Of a stretch of DNA of 64,000 nt, positions 16,778-26,447 are shown in pieces (positions within the stretch are counted from its first letter, which is position 1; every line of letters begins with the position of its first letter). A model generated the notes under the pieces. The model was not told where the DNA came from. It saw only the letters and a list, made by a program, of their open reading frames with translations, and searched no databases. Both the position numbers and the translations under genes were made by a program. The stretch is from Planctomycetota bacterium (GTDB lineage Bacteria; Planctomycetota; Planctomycetia; Pirellulales; Pirellulaceae), in assembly GCA_016872775.1 (NCBI GenBank), contig VGZA01000002.1, positions 124,001 to 188,000 of the forward strand. Reading direction: 5' to 3'.

Positions 16778-17476
16778 ATGAGTACGGACTGTAAGCTCAC
16801 CTGGCTTGGACATGCTGCCTGGCTGCTCGAAATTGGCGGAGCTCGCGTCGTCATCGACCCCTTTCTCAACGATTCGCCAACGGCACCGTTACGAGCCGAC
16901 CAGTTGCAGGTCGATTATGTGCTGGTCTCCCACGGCCATGCGGACCACGTGGGCGACAGTGCGGCGATCGCCAATCGATGCGGGGCGACGCTGATTTCCA
17001 ATTATGAAATCACCGAGTGGTTTCGATCGAAGCACAAGGTGGCCAAGGTCATCGGCATGAACCTGGGCGGAGGAGTGTCGCTGCCGTTCGGCGAAGTCAG
17101 GTTGACAATCGCATTCCACAGTTCGCAGCTTCCCGATGGCGCCTATGGCGGCAATCCGGGAGGTTTTTTGATTTCGTCCGCGGGCAAGCGGATCTATTTT
17201 GCTTGCGATACGGCGCTGTTCAGCGACATGCGGCTCCTGACCGGTGCGGGATTGGACCTGGCGGTTCTGCCGATCGGCGACTTGTTCACGATGGGCATCG
17301 ACGATTCCCTGGAGGCGATCCGCTTGCTCACGCCAAGGCAGGTGGCACCGTCCCACTACAACACATGGCCTCCGATCGCCCAGGACGTTCATCGATGGGC
17401 CGAGCGGGTGCGGCAAGAAACCGGTTCCCAACCGATCGTCACCAAACCGGGACAGACATTCTCCCTCGAGCGTTAA
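16778..17476 (+). CDS. Metal-dependent hydrolase, metallo-beta-lactamase fold (UPF0173-like)
   Basis: A 232-residue single-domain MBL-fold hydrolase. The sequence opens with LTWLGHAAWLLE and VIDPFLNDSP, then SHGHADHVGD (about 51-60) giving the HxHxDH zinc motif. A downstream ACDTALFSDM and a late APSHYNTWP provide the other ligands. This matches the UPF0173 group, whose substrates are unknown. The ATG at 16778 is chosen because GGAGGA lies seven bases before it. The next gene starts 14 bases after the stop, so the two are likely co-transcribed. Confidence 0.9.
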   Translation: MSTDCKLTWLGHAAWLLEIGGARVVIDPFLNDSPTAPLRADQLQVDYVLVSHGHADHVGDSAAIANRCGATLISNYEITEWFRSKHKVAKVIGMNLGGGVSLPFGEVRLTIAFHSSQLPDGAYGGNPGGFLISSAGKRIYFACDTALFSDMRLLTGAGLDLAVLPIGDLFTMGIDDSLEAIRLLTPRQVAPSHYNTWPPIAQDVHRWAERVRQETGSQPIVTKPGQTFSLER

Positions 17477-17490
17477 CACTGGAGCGCCGT

Positions 17491-18396
17491 ATGCGGTTCC
17501 CACTAATTCCCCCCCGACCAATTCACTGTATCGCGGTCAGCGTGATATGGCTTTGGGTGTTATTCGCCGCAGGCTCATTCGCGGCGGCCGATCCTCATCT
17601 GCTGCAATGGAAATGGAACAAGGGTCAGGTATTGGCGGTTGACTTGCGCCAGCAAATTGAGACCGAATCGGCTTACACCGGCAAGACGGTCAAGCTGAAC
17701 CTCAATCTTACCGTCGGCCTGACCTGGAAAGTCACCGAACTGGACCCGACCGGAAAGATCGCAACTATCGAGCAAACGATTGATCGTATACGAGCGCGCG
17801 TCGTTGACGGACAGGGGATCCCGAGGGAGTTCGATTCCCAAGCCAAGCGTAACCCTGTCGAACTGGCCGGAGCATTGGATCGGTTCCAAGGCCTGCGAAT
17901 GACCATGGAGATTTCGGCGACCGGTCGGATTCTGAAAGTCGATCTGCCCGCCACCGACGAAAATGCCAAGACGGCCGAAGCCTTCCGCGGCCTCGACTTT
18001 GCGCAACTGATACGCCAATCCTCCGCGGCGCTGCCCGAGGCACCGGTCGAGATCGGTGGAAGCTGGGAAACGGAATCCGAATCGCCGTTGCCGCAAGGAT
18101 CACTGAAATTGAAATCCAGTTACCGGCTCGCGGGTGAATCGGAGCTGGAAGGAATTGCGGTGATGAAGATCGAGCACCGCGGTGAAGTGGCGTTGGGCGG
18201 CGTACGGAAGGCGATTCCGAATCTCACGATCAAGCAGCACGAGCAGACCGGTACGATCCTGTTTGACGCCCAGGCCGGGCGGATTGTCTCGTCCCAATTG
18301 AGTCAGCGGCTGACAACCCACTCTCGACTTCGCGAAATCGTGATTGACACAACGACACGATCCAATCTCGAATTGACGCTGCGCCCGAAGCCCTAG
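17491..18396 (+). CDS. Exported conserved hypothetical protein, 301 aa
   Basis: The N-terminus has a typical signal peptide (hydrophobic segment about 10-28, ending FAAA). The mature part is beta-rich and repetitive in character, with LQWKWNKGQVLAVDLRQQIE near the start and recurring short strands. That pattern resembles a planctomycete family of secreted proteins annotated only as domains of unknown function (DUF6263-like, a tentative match). The ATG at 17491 gives the signal peptide, although the frame is open upstream inside the MBL gene. It is likely co-transcribed with the upstream hydrolase. No catalytic motif is visible. Confidence 0.75.
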   Translation: MRFPLIPPRPIHCIAVSVIWLWVLFAAGSFAAADPHLLQWKWNKGQVLAVDLRQQIETESAYTGKTVKLNLNLTVGLTWKVTELDPTGKIATIEQTIDRIRARVVDGQGIPREFDSQAKRNPVELAGALDRFQGLRMTMEISATGRILKVDLPATDENAKTAEAFRGLDFAQLIRQSSAALPEAPVEIGGSWETESESPLPQGSLKLKSSYRLAGESELEGIAVMKIEHRGEVALGGVRKAIPNLTIKQHEQTGTILFDAQAGRIVSSQLSQRLTTHSRLREIVIDTTTRSNLELTLRPKP

Positions 18397-18447
18397 AACG
18401 GCCGGTGTCCGCCACCATCGTTGCGATTTTCTCAGGAAAGGATTCGC

Positions 18448-19572
18448 ATGCACCCCTGGGTAGCTGAACGAACCAAGACCTTTGACGCCAGCGGTATTCG
18501 CAAAGTGTTCGATCTGGCCGCCAGATTAAAGAACCCGATCAACCTCTCGATCGGCCAACCCGATTTTGACGTGCCGGAAGCGATCCAAATCGCCTGTATC
18601 GATGCGATTCGAAGCCGTCGCAACAGTTACGCGCCGACCCAAGGGATCTCCGAGTTGCGCCAGAAGCTCCAACTTCGTGTCGACGCGGAATATCAGCACG
18701 CCGACCGCAGCGTATTCGTGAGCTCGGGGACCAGCGGGGGCCTAGTGCTCGCGCTGCTGTCGCTTGTGAATCCGGGCGACGAAGTCATCTTCTTCGATCC
18801 CTATTTTGTCATGTATGAGGCGCTGGTGAAGCTGGTTGGCGGGGTCCCGGTGGTCATTGACACATATCCGGACTTTCGCATTGACGCCGACAAGGTCGCC
18901 GCCGCGATCACGCCGCGCACCAAACTGATCCTGCTCAACAGCCCCGCAAACCCCACGGGCGTTGTCGTCGCGGAGCGCGACATCCAGGCGTTGGCCGAAT
19001 TGGCGGCGATTCGCAATATCGCACTGATTTCCGACGAGTTGTACCGGATCTTTCTTTACGACGAACCGTTCGTTTCGCCGGCGCGATTCAATCGCGACAC
19101 CATCGTTATCGATGGCTTTTCCAAGAGCCATGCGATGACCGGCTGGCGGCTCGGCTTTGTGCACGGTCCGGCGGAAATCATGAACACGATGATCAAGCTG
19201 CAGCAATACACGTTTGTCTGCGCGCCGCAGCCGGTGCAATGGGCGGGCATCGCGGCGATGGACGTGGATATGAGCGACCACGTCGCCGACTATCGACGAA
19301 AGCGGGACCGGATCTGCGCTGGGCTCGAAGGAGTCTATGAGTTCGTCCGGCCAGGTGGAGCGTTCTACCTTTTCCCCCGCGCTCCCGGCGGCAACGGAAC
19401 GGAATTCGTAACCCGTGCGCTGGATCAGGAACTGCTGGTAATCCCCGGTGGCATCTTCAGCCATCGTGACACGCACTTCCGTATCTCGTTCGCTGCGGCC
19501 GACGAAACGATCGAGCGGGGAATCGCCGCACTGCTCCGCTTGGCGACCGGCCCCTCTGGCGCGACGGGCTAA
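18448..19572 (+). CDS. PLP-dependent class I/II aminotransferase
   Basis: A 374-residue fold-type I aminotransferase. Visible motifs are the N-terminal INLSIGQPDFDVPE, the substrate/PLP segment PANPTGVVV, and the Schiff-base lysine K226 in DGFSKSHAMTGWRLG, with the phosphate-binding Arg in the same motif. Length and motifs match aspartate/aromatic-type aminotransferases. The precise amino donor cannot be decided. The ATG at 18448 follows CAGGAAAGG at about seven bases, so it is preferred over the TTG at 18421. It is convergent with the sigma factor gene. Confidence 0.92.
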   Translation: MHPWVAERTKTFDASGIRKVFDLAARLKNPINLSIGQPDFDVPEAIQIACIDAIRSRRNSYAPTQGISELRQKLQLRVDAEYQHADRSVFVSSGTSGGLVLALLSLVNPGDEVIFFDPYFVMYEALVKLVGGVPVVIDTYPDFRIDADKVAAAITPRTKLILLNSPANPTGVVVAERDIQALAELAAIRNIALISDELYRIFLYDEPFVSPARFNRDTIVIDGFSKSHAMTGWRLGFVHGPAEIMNTMIKLQQYTFVCAPQPVQWAGIAAMDVDMSDHVADYRRKRDRICAGLEGVYEFVRPGGAFYLFPRAPGGNGTEFVTRALDQELLVIPGGIFSHRDTHFRISFAAADETIERGIAALLRLATGPSGATG

Positions 19573-19765
19573 AGGTGAGGGGAAACGGCGGGGTTTCCCG
19601 GCCGATCGATCACGACCGCCTCGACGCGATTCCTACTTTCGTCAACCGCGTTCTTCGAGGGTCGTAAGCCCGCGGCAAGCGACGCTCCGTCAGCCCGGGT
19701 ACGGGTCGAGGTCCAGGTCCAGGTCCAGACGGGACGCCAACGAAGCCCCCTCAACGAGCCGCACC

Positions 19766-21415
19766 TTACGGTCCGACGGGCTCGTTGACCGCGCCGTCCG
19801 CGGGCATTTCCAGGCCGTCCACGAAACTCGCCAGCGTCCTGGCTCGATAAGGCTGCTGCAGCTTTCGCACCGCTTTGGACTCAATCTGCCGAACCCGCTC
19901 GCGCGTCACCGAAAAGATCTTGCCAACTTCCTCCAGGGTGTAGGCGTACCCGTCGGCGAGCCCATAGCGCAGTCGCAGAATCTCGCGTTCGCGATAGTTC
20001 AGCGTCTTCATGGCATCATCGATGCGAAACCTCAGTGCCAGTTGATTGGCATCGTACAGCGGATCGTCCTTGCGATGATCCTCGAGAAACTCACCGAAGA
20101 AACTGTCCTCATGGTCGCCCACCGGTTGATCCAGCGACAGTGGCTGACGAGCCATCTTGAGGATGCAGCGCGTGTCATCCAACGAAAGCAACGCGCGGCG
20201 CGCGGTCTCTTCCGCCGTCGGCTCACGCCCCAGCTCCTGAACCAGTTGCCGTGTCACGACCCGTACCTTGCTCATCGTATCGATCATGTGCACCGGCACG
20301 CGAATCGTCCGGCTTTGATCGGCGATCGCCCGCGTAATCGCCTGGCGGATCCACCAGGTGGCGTACGTCGAGAATTTGTAGCCGCGAGCGTATTCAAATT
20401 TGTCCACCGCTCGCATCAACCCGGTATTTCCCTCCTGAATCAGATCCAGAAAGCTCAATCCGCGATTGCGGTATTTCTTGGCGATCGAAACCACCAGCCG
20501 CAGGTTGCCAGCCGAGAGATTGCGTTTGGCGGCGTCGTACTGACGCTGGAACTCCCTCGTCATCTCGATACGGCGTCGCAATGTCGCGGGGCTTTCGAGC
20601 GAAATCCGCATCAGGTAGTGAAGCTCCTTTCGCATCTCAGCGATCAGTTCCATTCGGGAATCGCCCGCCCGATGCTGCTCGGCGATACGAGCCTTCAACA
20701 CCTGCATCCGGTTGCCAATCGCAACCAGTCGATCGTACAACGGCTGAAGTCGATTGGTTCGCAGGTTGAGTTCCTCAATCAGCCGCACGGCCTTGTTGCG
20801 CCGGCGAATTAATCGACGCCAGGCCGCGTGCCGTTCCTTACGCGGGTTCTTGCGATGGACGGCGTAGCGGAAATCAGCGTTGTTCCGTAACAGCAGGTGC
20901 CGCAACGTGGCGACGTTCGGACCCAGCCGCTTCATGACCTTCTTTTTTTCCGTCGTGTTCGTGACCGATACCTCGATCGTGCGATCCAGACGCAACTGCC
21001 CTTTGTGTACTTTGGTCAGCACTTCCAGGGCGGCATGCAGCACGAAGTCGGTGGCCAGCATGCGATGCCGATAGAGCGTCCGGGCCCGCTCGATTTCCTT
21101 GGCGGAGGCGATCTCCTGTGCGCGGTTCAGCAGCGGTATCTGCCCCATCTGCACTAAATACATTCGCACCGGGTCGTCGGTACTGTTGGTGACATCGTCC
21201 TCGGAGAGGATCTCCTCGGGCAATTCCTCTTCCGAAGCATGATCCTCATCCAGGTCGTCTTCGTGATCGTCGAAGGTGTCCTCGACAGCGAGCGACAGTG
21301 CCGCGCCTTGCCGCTTCTGTACGCCGTTCCCATGCAGGACGACACCGTTGGCAGGATTCCTGGACTCTCGGTCTCCGGTATTCGCCGCTTCCGGTTTTCG
21401 TGGGGTCTTCGCCAA
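19766..21415 (-). CDS. rpoD: Primary-type RNA polymerase sigma-70 factor
   Basis: A 549-residue sigma-70 family factor with region 1.2 ([16 protein letters not shown]), a non-conserved insertion between regions 1.2 and 2, and region 2 with [32 protein letters not shown] and [13 protein letters not shown]. Region 3 follows, and region 4 has [20 protein letters not shown] near residues 495-515. The complete set of regions and the perfect region 2.4/4.2 motifs indicate a primary (RpoD/SigA) or near-primary factor. Planctomycetes often have several, so essentiality is not certain. The start is a TTG at 21415: GAGGGAG lies seven bases before it and the N-terminus aligns sensibly. The last 20 residues (after YRARTLASF) are an unremarkable acidic tail. 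Confidence 0.93.
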   Translation of the reverse strand: MAKTPRKPEAANTGDRESRNPANGVVLHGNGVQKRQGAALSLAVEDTFDDHEDDLDEDHASEEELPEEILSEDDVTNSTDDPVRMYLVQMGQIPLLNRAQEIASAKEIERARTLYRHRMLATDFVLHAALEVLTKVHKGQLRLDRTIEVSVTNTTEKKKVMKRLGPNVATLRHLLLRNNADFRYAVHRKNPRKERHAAWRRLIRRRNKAVRLIEELNLRTNRLQPLYDRLVAIGNRMQVLKARIAEQHRAGDSRMELIAEMRKELHYLMRISLESPATLRRRIEMTREFQRQYDAAKRNLSAGNLRLVVSIAKKYRNRGLSFLDLIQEGNTGLMRAVDKFEYARGYKFSTYATWWIRQAITRAIADQSRTIRVPVHMIDTMSKVRVVTRQLVQELGREPTAEETARRALLSLDDTRCILKMARQPLSLDQPVGDHEDSFFGEFLEDHRKDDPLYDANQLALRFRIDDAMKTLNYREREILRLRYGLADGYAYTLEEVGKIFSVTRERVRQIESKAVRKLQQPYRARTLASFVDGLEMPADGAVNEPVGP

Positions 21416-21563
21416 GTTGCAACTCCCTCAGCAAGTGTTGAGACTGCCAAACGGATCGTTTGGACACGAATCGGCTCAATGCAGGAGGAATGCCAAGGCG
21501 ATGAAGTGCCGGGCCAGCGAACGCAAACCCCGGCGTGGAAAGCAGTTGGAGCGGCCATCGATC

Positions 21564-24398
21564 TCAACGAACCGCACGAACTCGTTGTTGAAACGCCACA
21601 CACCGCAAGAACAAGAGTCGCATGTGGAAAAAAAACAACACTATCCACGAGAGCCCGCTGATGCCGATGCCCCCGACAAAAGCCGAAGGCCAATAGCGAA
21701 AAGTCACGCGATGTTGGCCGGCCGGGAGAACCACCCCTCGCTGGACGCGGTTGGTACGGAGAATCTCGACCGGTTTTTCCCCAGGCTGTCCAGTCGTTTC
21801 CAACGTCGCAGACCAACCGGGACAGTAGGTGTCGGCGATCACCAGCAAACCCGGCGCATCCAGTTCCGCTTCCACCACACAGCAATCCGGTCGATCGACG
21901 ACAATCCGTGCCGATGTGAACTCCGTACCGATCGAGTTTTCCGGCTTCGTCGCGGCCGCAGGTTCTGACAGCAAGCCGACCTGATCGGCCTCGCATTCCA
22001 CGACCGCCAGATTGCGGAAATCACGCCACTCCCCCTGGGAAAACAAGACTTCCTCGGTTCGATGGCGTACGGCACCGATCGAAGTACTCGATAGCGGACT
22101 CAGTCGCAACAACCGATGCACGATGCGCACCCGCGGAAAGGCCGCCGGATTACTCCATAGATTGACGCTGGCTCCGACATCCATTCCCCATTCGTCCATC
22201 CGCGCCGACTCCCGCCAAAACGGCAAGGCAGTTCCTTGCGGAAGCAACGCCGTCTTTGCCGCCAGGAGATCGAGCATCGGCGCAGCAATCGCGGACGAAC
22301 CGTCGGCCAATCGAGGCCCCCGTTTCTTACCTGCCTCAAGAAACAAAGACCAATCGCGCGATGCGATACTGTCTGACGCTTCCAGAGAACCGATCCGCCA
22401 TCGCAGGGCATGTCGAGGAAACAACGTTTCATGATCCCATTGAAGGCCCTCCACCAGTCGACGTGGCGATGAACTGCGGCTCCAGGACTCTGGCAACCAG
22501 TGGGGACTTACCGGACGATAAGTTCGATACAACTGGCCCTCCGCCGGCGTCCCTGAAGCGAGCGCGTGCTCCGCGTCAATCCACGACCGAACGATCGGTG
22601 GACTGTCGATCGCGGATGCGGGCGCCGTGGCGATCAGCGGCAAGGCGGCGACGACGAGGTCGGCCAATGTGAGCCACGACAGCCAGGTGCTGCACAGCGA
22701 ATTCGAACCCGCCCGCCTTACGATCCAGCTGCCCGTGATTGCAGTAACCGCGGCGTGGGCAAGCGACCGTGCAAGATCGGTCGTCGCTCCATTCCAGTCG
22801 ATGGGCCCCAGCCAATCATCCGACCCCGCGACTCCCCCAGGAACCGACCAGCGATCGACGATTGTAATCCGAATCAACAGTACCACTGCCAGCAGCCCGG
22901 CACTCAGTATCGCCGTACGGTCAAGCCATCTACGTAATCGTCCGCGTATTTCGCTCAACCGCTGCGCTCCAATGCCGGACAGCATCGCGGCCGCCAGAGC
23001 GAATGGAATCAGCCACTTTGCCGGGTAACGAAAGTAGACATACCCCGGTAAGCAGACCACCATGAACCAGTAGAGCCCACCGACTGAATCGGCCCACCCG
23101 TCGGTAATGCCCTGCGGCAGCGTTTGCCGGGCGATCCATCCGATCCCGTATCCGCCCCACGAGGCACCAAGGGAACCGCAGCCAACATAGGACAACCATC
23201 GCACGCGTGGATCGTTCGAGCGAAATGACCCGGCGGACAATGCCAGCAACAACGGAATCAAACCAAGATAGGTCGACGGTGTCCAGGTTTCTGATTCCCC
23301 TGCCAGGATCGAGGACCAGCGATGATTTTCGGGGAACAGATTGCCGAAACAGTTAGGCCAGACAAGTTCGAATACGCGCCATGGCGGATGGCTGAACCGA
23401 TAGACGCTATGCAGGTGGGTTCCGGCAGCGGGGGTTCCCAAAATTCCGCCATCGTCCTGCAGCGCGCGATTGTCAGCCGGAGGACGCTGCTCGTTGGCGA
23501 ACCAGTTCTTGCCTAGCTCGTAGATATTTCGAGGCCGATCGAACGCGGCGCGCTGACTCGACCGTCCCCACTCGAGCGCCGGCAGGAACTGCACGGCGGC
23601 CAGGGCAACCGCAAGCAGAGCGGCGGCGACCAGCATCAGCAATGCGCCGGCAGGCCGATTATGCCAGTTCGGTCGGTCCAATTCTCCAATCGCAGCCCCA
23701 ATCCTCCGACGGGATCGAATACCGCCAATCGCCAGCCAACCGATACCGCCCAGGATGATCAGATGGTAGGCCAATTGTGGATCTCCGCCGAGGATCATCA
23801 TCGCCGTCGCAGTGCTGAGTGCGGGAATCCAACCGACGTTTCGCGTCACAAGAAGTCGTTCCAGGGCGCCGATGGCGAGCGGTAACCAGGCCGCGCCGAT
23901 CAAGAACACAGCGTTGCAGTGCTGAAACAGAACGGCGCCGCCATACCCGTAGGCAGCGCCCGCGATCAGGGAAGGCCCCGATTCCAATTGCCACCAGCGG
24001 CGCGCGACAAACCAGGTTCCGATCGCGGCGAGCGGCAGATGCATCGCCAGAAAAATGGTGTACGCCACGCCGGTCGATAGCGGCAGAGCGAACAACAGCT
24101 TCAACGGATAAAAACAGCCCGCCGTCGCGTCCGCAATCGCCGGCACCCCGCCATTCTCGTGGGGGTTCCAGAGCGGAATCTCTCCCGCTCGCCAGCGCCC
24201 CGCCGTCCATTCGTAAACCGGGTAATAGTAATGGCCGGCATCCCGAAAGCAGAAAATCTCACGTTGGAGGACGGCCGACCCTACCAGCACAACGACCGGC
24301 AACACGAGCATCAGCAGAGGAGACCGAAGGGTCGCGCTGCCTGCCCCCATGAGGTAGTTTCTCCACTTTCGCCCGTTCCGGCCATCGTCGGCGATCAT
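21564..24398 (-). CDS. YfhO-like multi-pass membrane protein
   Basis: A 944-residue integral membrane protein with about 12-13 hydrophobic segments. The N-terminus (first helix about 25-45, then FRDAGHYYYPVYEWTAGRWRAGEIPLWNP) and the repeated GYGGAVLFQ and YFRYPAKWLIPFA segments match the bacterial YfhO family, which has a GT-C glycosyltransferase-like fold. A long soluble loop of about 250 residues precedes the last transmembrane helix. YfhO of Gram-positive bacteria participates in lipoteichoic acid glycosylation. The role in a planctomycete is unknown, though a sugar-transfer role at the envelope is plausible. It lies upstream of the sigma factor gene on the same strand, 148 bases apart. 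Confidence 0.85.
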   Translation of the reverse strand: MIADDGRNGRKWRNYLMGAGSATLRSPLLMLVLPVVVLVGSAVLQREIFCFRDAGHYYYPVYEWTAGRWRAGEIPLWNPHENGGVPAIADATAGCFYPLKLLFALPLSTGVAYTIFLAMHLPLAAIGTWFVARRWWQLESGPSLIAGAAYGYGGAVLFQHCNAVFLIGAAWLPLAIGALERLLVTRNVGWIPALSTATAMMILGGDPQLAYHLIILGGIGWLAIGGIRSRRRIGAAIGELDRPNWHNRPAGALLMLVAAALLAVALAAVQFLPALEWGRSSQRAAFDRPRNIYELGKNWFANEQRPPADNRALQDDGGILGTPAAGTHLHSVYRFSHPPWRVFELVWPNCFGNLFPENHRWSSILAGESETWTPSTYLGLIPLLLALSAGSFRSNDPRVRWLSYVGCGSLGASWGGYGIGWIARQTLPQGITDGWADSVGGLYWFMVVCLPGYVYFRYPAKWLIPFALAAAMLSGIGAQRLSEIRGRLRRWLDRTAILSAGLLAVVLLIRITIVDRWSVPGGVAGSDDWLGPIDWNGATTDLARSLAHAAVTAITGSWIVRRAGSNSLCSTWLSWLTLADLVVAALPLIATAPASAIDSPPIVRSWIDAEHALASGTPAEGQLYRTYRPVSPHWLPESWSRSSSPRRLVEGLQWDHETLFPRHALRWRIGSLEASDSIASRDWSLFLEAGKKRGPRLADGSSAIAAPMLDLLAAKTALLPQGTALPFWRESARMDEWGMDVGASVNLWSNPAAFPRVRIVHRLLRLSPLSSTSIGAVRHRTEEVLFSQGEWRDFRNLAVVECEADQVGLLSEPAAATKPENSIGTEFTSARIVVDRPDCCVVEAELDAPGLLVIADTYCPGWSATLETTGQPGEKPVEILRTNRVQRGVVLPAGQHRVTFRYWPSAFVGGIGISGLSWIVLFFFHMRLLFLRCVAFQQRVRAVR

Positions 24399-24723
24399 CG
24401 GATTTTCCAGGACCAGAGAATTTTCACGAGCGCACTCCTGCGATCCGACGCTGGGCCTGTAACGATGAGCCCGCGCCCCGTGATTCCCCGGCGACGATTT
24501 TCAATCATCACCTTCGGTCGAATCGAACCAATCGGTACCACCGACGACCGATCCTGGGTTGGGCCGCCAATTCGGGAATTCATGGAGCCTAATGAAAACG
24601 TATGTTTTTTCACGGATCTGAGCGCCCCTCCGACACATCGATTGTCGGGCGACTCCTGTCCATTTCTGGTACAATCCGGTCTCGGATCGGCCATGTCAAC
24701 TTACTCGCTGAAGGAGAACTTCC
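24399..24723. other. Divergent intergenic region, no gene seen
   Basis: A 325-base region between the YfhO-like gene and the first SPFH gene, which are divergently transcribed. Apart from the AAGGAGA ribosome site at 24711-24717, six bases before the SPFH start, I see no repeat, riboswitch or RNA gene. Confidence 0.4.
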
Positions 24724-26379
24724 GTGTCGAATCGACCATTCGCCGCGATCGGCGCGACAGGCATCCTGGTGTTGATCCTGGTGGCGGTTGTGGGCGGGTA
24801 CTTCTGCTACGCGAATTGTCGCATCGAAGTCCCCAGCAGTTCCATGGGTATTCTTATCAAGAAGACCGGAAAGGACCTGGAAAACGAACAGGAAATAGCC
24901 CCGGACGATTCGTACAAGGGCGTGCAGATCAACGTGTTGGCCGAAGGACGCCACTTTTACAATCCCTGGGAATGGGATTGGGAAGTCGTGCCCCAGATTG
25001 AAATCCCCCAGGATAAGCTCGGCGTCCGCATCCGACTCTACGGAGACGACCTGGCGTATGGCGAGTTCATCGCCTGGAAAGCGAATCAAAAAGGGATCGT
25101 GCCGGAGATCCTTCGTCCCGGGAGGTATCCGATCAATGCACGCATCACCGGCCAGCCGGAACGCCGCGATCATCACTACGCGGAGTACATCGAGCTTCAT
25201 CGCCCCATCGTCATTACCGCCGGTTTCCGCGGCGTGGTGACGAATCTCTCGGGGCCGATGCCCAAGGACCCGAACGTACTGCTCGTCCAACCCGGCGAAC
25301 GCGGTACCCAGGAAGAGACGTTTGACGCCGGAACACATTACGTGAACCCGTACACCACCAGAATCAATCTGATCGATTGCCGCAGTCAACGATTCAACCT
25401 CTCGATGGATGGCGACATGGGCTTCCCGTCCAAGGACGGTTTCTGGGTCACACTGGACGGGATCATCGAGTATCGCGTTCGTCCTGAGTACGCCAGCAAA
25501 GTTCTCGTCATCTACAACGAAACCAGCAACGATCGCGACATGGACGCCAACGTCACCCAGGAAATCGTCAACAAGATCATTCTGCCCAACGCCCGTTCAT
25601 TCTGCCGCCTGCGAGGTTCGGATCATTCCGGCCAGGACTTCATCACGGGCGACACTCGTTCCAAATTCCAGGAGGATTTCCAACGCGAACTGCAATCCAC
25701 TTGCGATTCGCAAGGCGTGCAGATTATCCAGGCGTTGATCACGCGGATCAACCCTCCGCAGAAAATCGCCGAACCGGTACGGCAGCGCGAGATCGCTCAG
25801 CAGAGGAAAAAACAATTTGAACGGGAGATCCTGCAGCAAACCTCCGAACAACAGCTCGCGGTCGGACAGGAAATGGTGAAGCGCAAGCAGGAGCTGGTCG
25901 ACACGGAACGAAGCGTCGTGAAAGTCACGACCGAAGCGAAGCGCCGGCAGGAAGTGGCGGTGATTGAGGCGGAACAGCGGTTGAAAGTGGCAGAATTGGA
26001 ACTCCAGGCGGCACGGGACATGGCCGAAGCAGCGCGCGCGCTGGGTGAAGCGGATGCCAAGGTGATCGAATTCGACAATCAGGCCGAAGCGTCCGGCTGG
26101 AAAAAAGCAATCTCGGCCTTCGGCGGTGACGGCGACGAGTACGCCCAGTGGACAATGCTGAAGAAACTCGCCCCTTCGTTCCGCCAGATGATGGTAAATA
26201 CGGCCGATAGCCCGCTGATGGAGATCTTCCGCCGTTACCAGTCCGGCGCAGGTGCCAGGCCCGCGGAACGGCTCGGCAAACCGACGGAATCGGAAACACC
26301 GCCCGCCCCGGCTGTGACGTCGCCCTCGGGTACCGCGGTCGCGCCAGGCAACTCGGTTTCCACTGCGAACGACAACTGA
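24724..26379 (+). CDS. Large SPFH/Band-7 membrane protein (flotillin/prohibitin superfamily), first of a pair
   Basis: A 551-residue protein with one N-terminal transmembrane segment (about 10-30). An SPFH/Band-7 region follows, with VITAGFRGVVTNL, VNPYTTRINLIDCRSQRFNLSM and a DGFWVTLDGIIEYRV strand pair. A long Glu/Gln/Lys/Arg helical coiled-coil region occupies about 340-450, and a low-complexity Pro/Thr/Ala C-terminus closes the protein. An additional Band-7-like stretch near the N-terminus (about 35-130) suggests a duplicated or extended domain. SPFH proteins scaffold membrane microdomains or regulate membrane proteases. The start is GTG, supported by AAGGAGA six bases upstream. The next gene encodes a paralogue 68 bases downstream. 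Confidence 0.88.
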   Translation: MSNRPFAAIGATGILVLILVAVVGGYFCYANCRIEVPSSSMGILIKKTGKDLENEQEIAPDDSYKGVQINVLAEGRHFYNPWEWDWEVVPQIEIPQDKLGVRIRLYGDDLAYGEFIAWKANQKGIVPEILRPGRYPINARITGQPERRDHHYAEYIELHRPIVITAGFRGVVTNLSGPMPKDPNVLLVQPGERGTQEETFDAGTHYVNPYTTRINLIDCRSQRFNLSMDGDMGFPSKDGFWVTLDGIIEYRVRPEYASKVLVIYNETSNDRDMDANVTQEIVNKIILPNARSFCRLRGSDHSGQDFITGDTRSKFQEDFQRELQSTCDSQGVQIIQALITRINPPQKIAEPVRQREIAQQRKKQFEREILQQTSEQQLAVGQEMVKRKQELVDTERSVVKVTTEAKRRQEVAVIEAEQRLKVAELELQAARDMAEAARALGEADAKVIEFDNQAEASGWKKAISAFGGDGDEYAQWTMLKKLAPSFRQMMVNTADSPLMEIFRRYQSGAGARPAERLGKPTESETPPAPAVTSPSGTAVAPGNSVSTANDN

Positions 26380-26447
26380 TTTCAAAAGAACTTCGGTGAA
26401 AACCATCGCGACGAAATCACACGCATAGATCCAGGAGAATCAAGGCC

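Noticed and set aside
19705-19730. Short tandem hexamer repeat (GGTCCA-type) after the aminotransferase gene
   Set aside because: Only about three copies in a GC-rich spacer; too small to call a feature.
19448-20812. A 454-codon plus-strand frame opposite the sigma factor
   Set aside because: Antisense to the conserved sigma regions 2-4, with no domain of its own.
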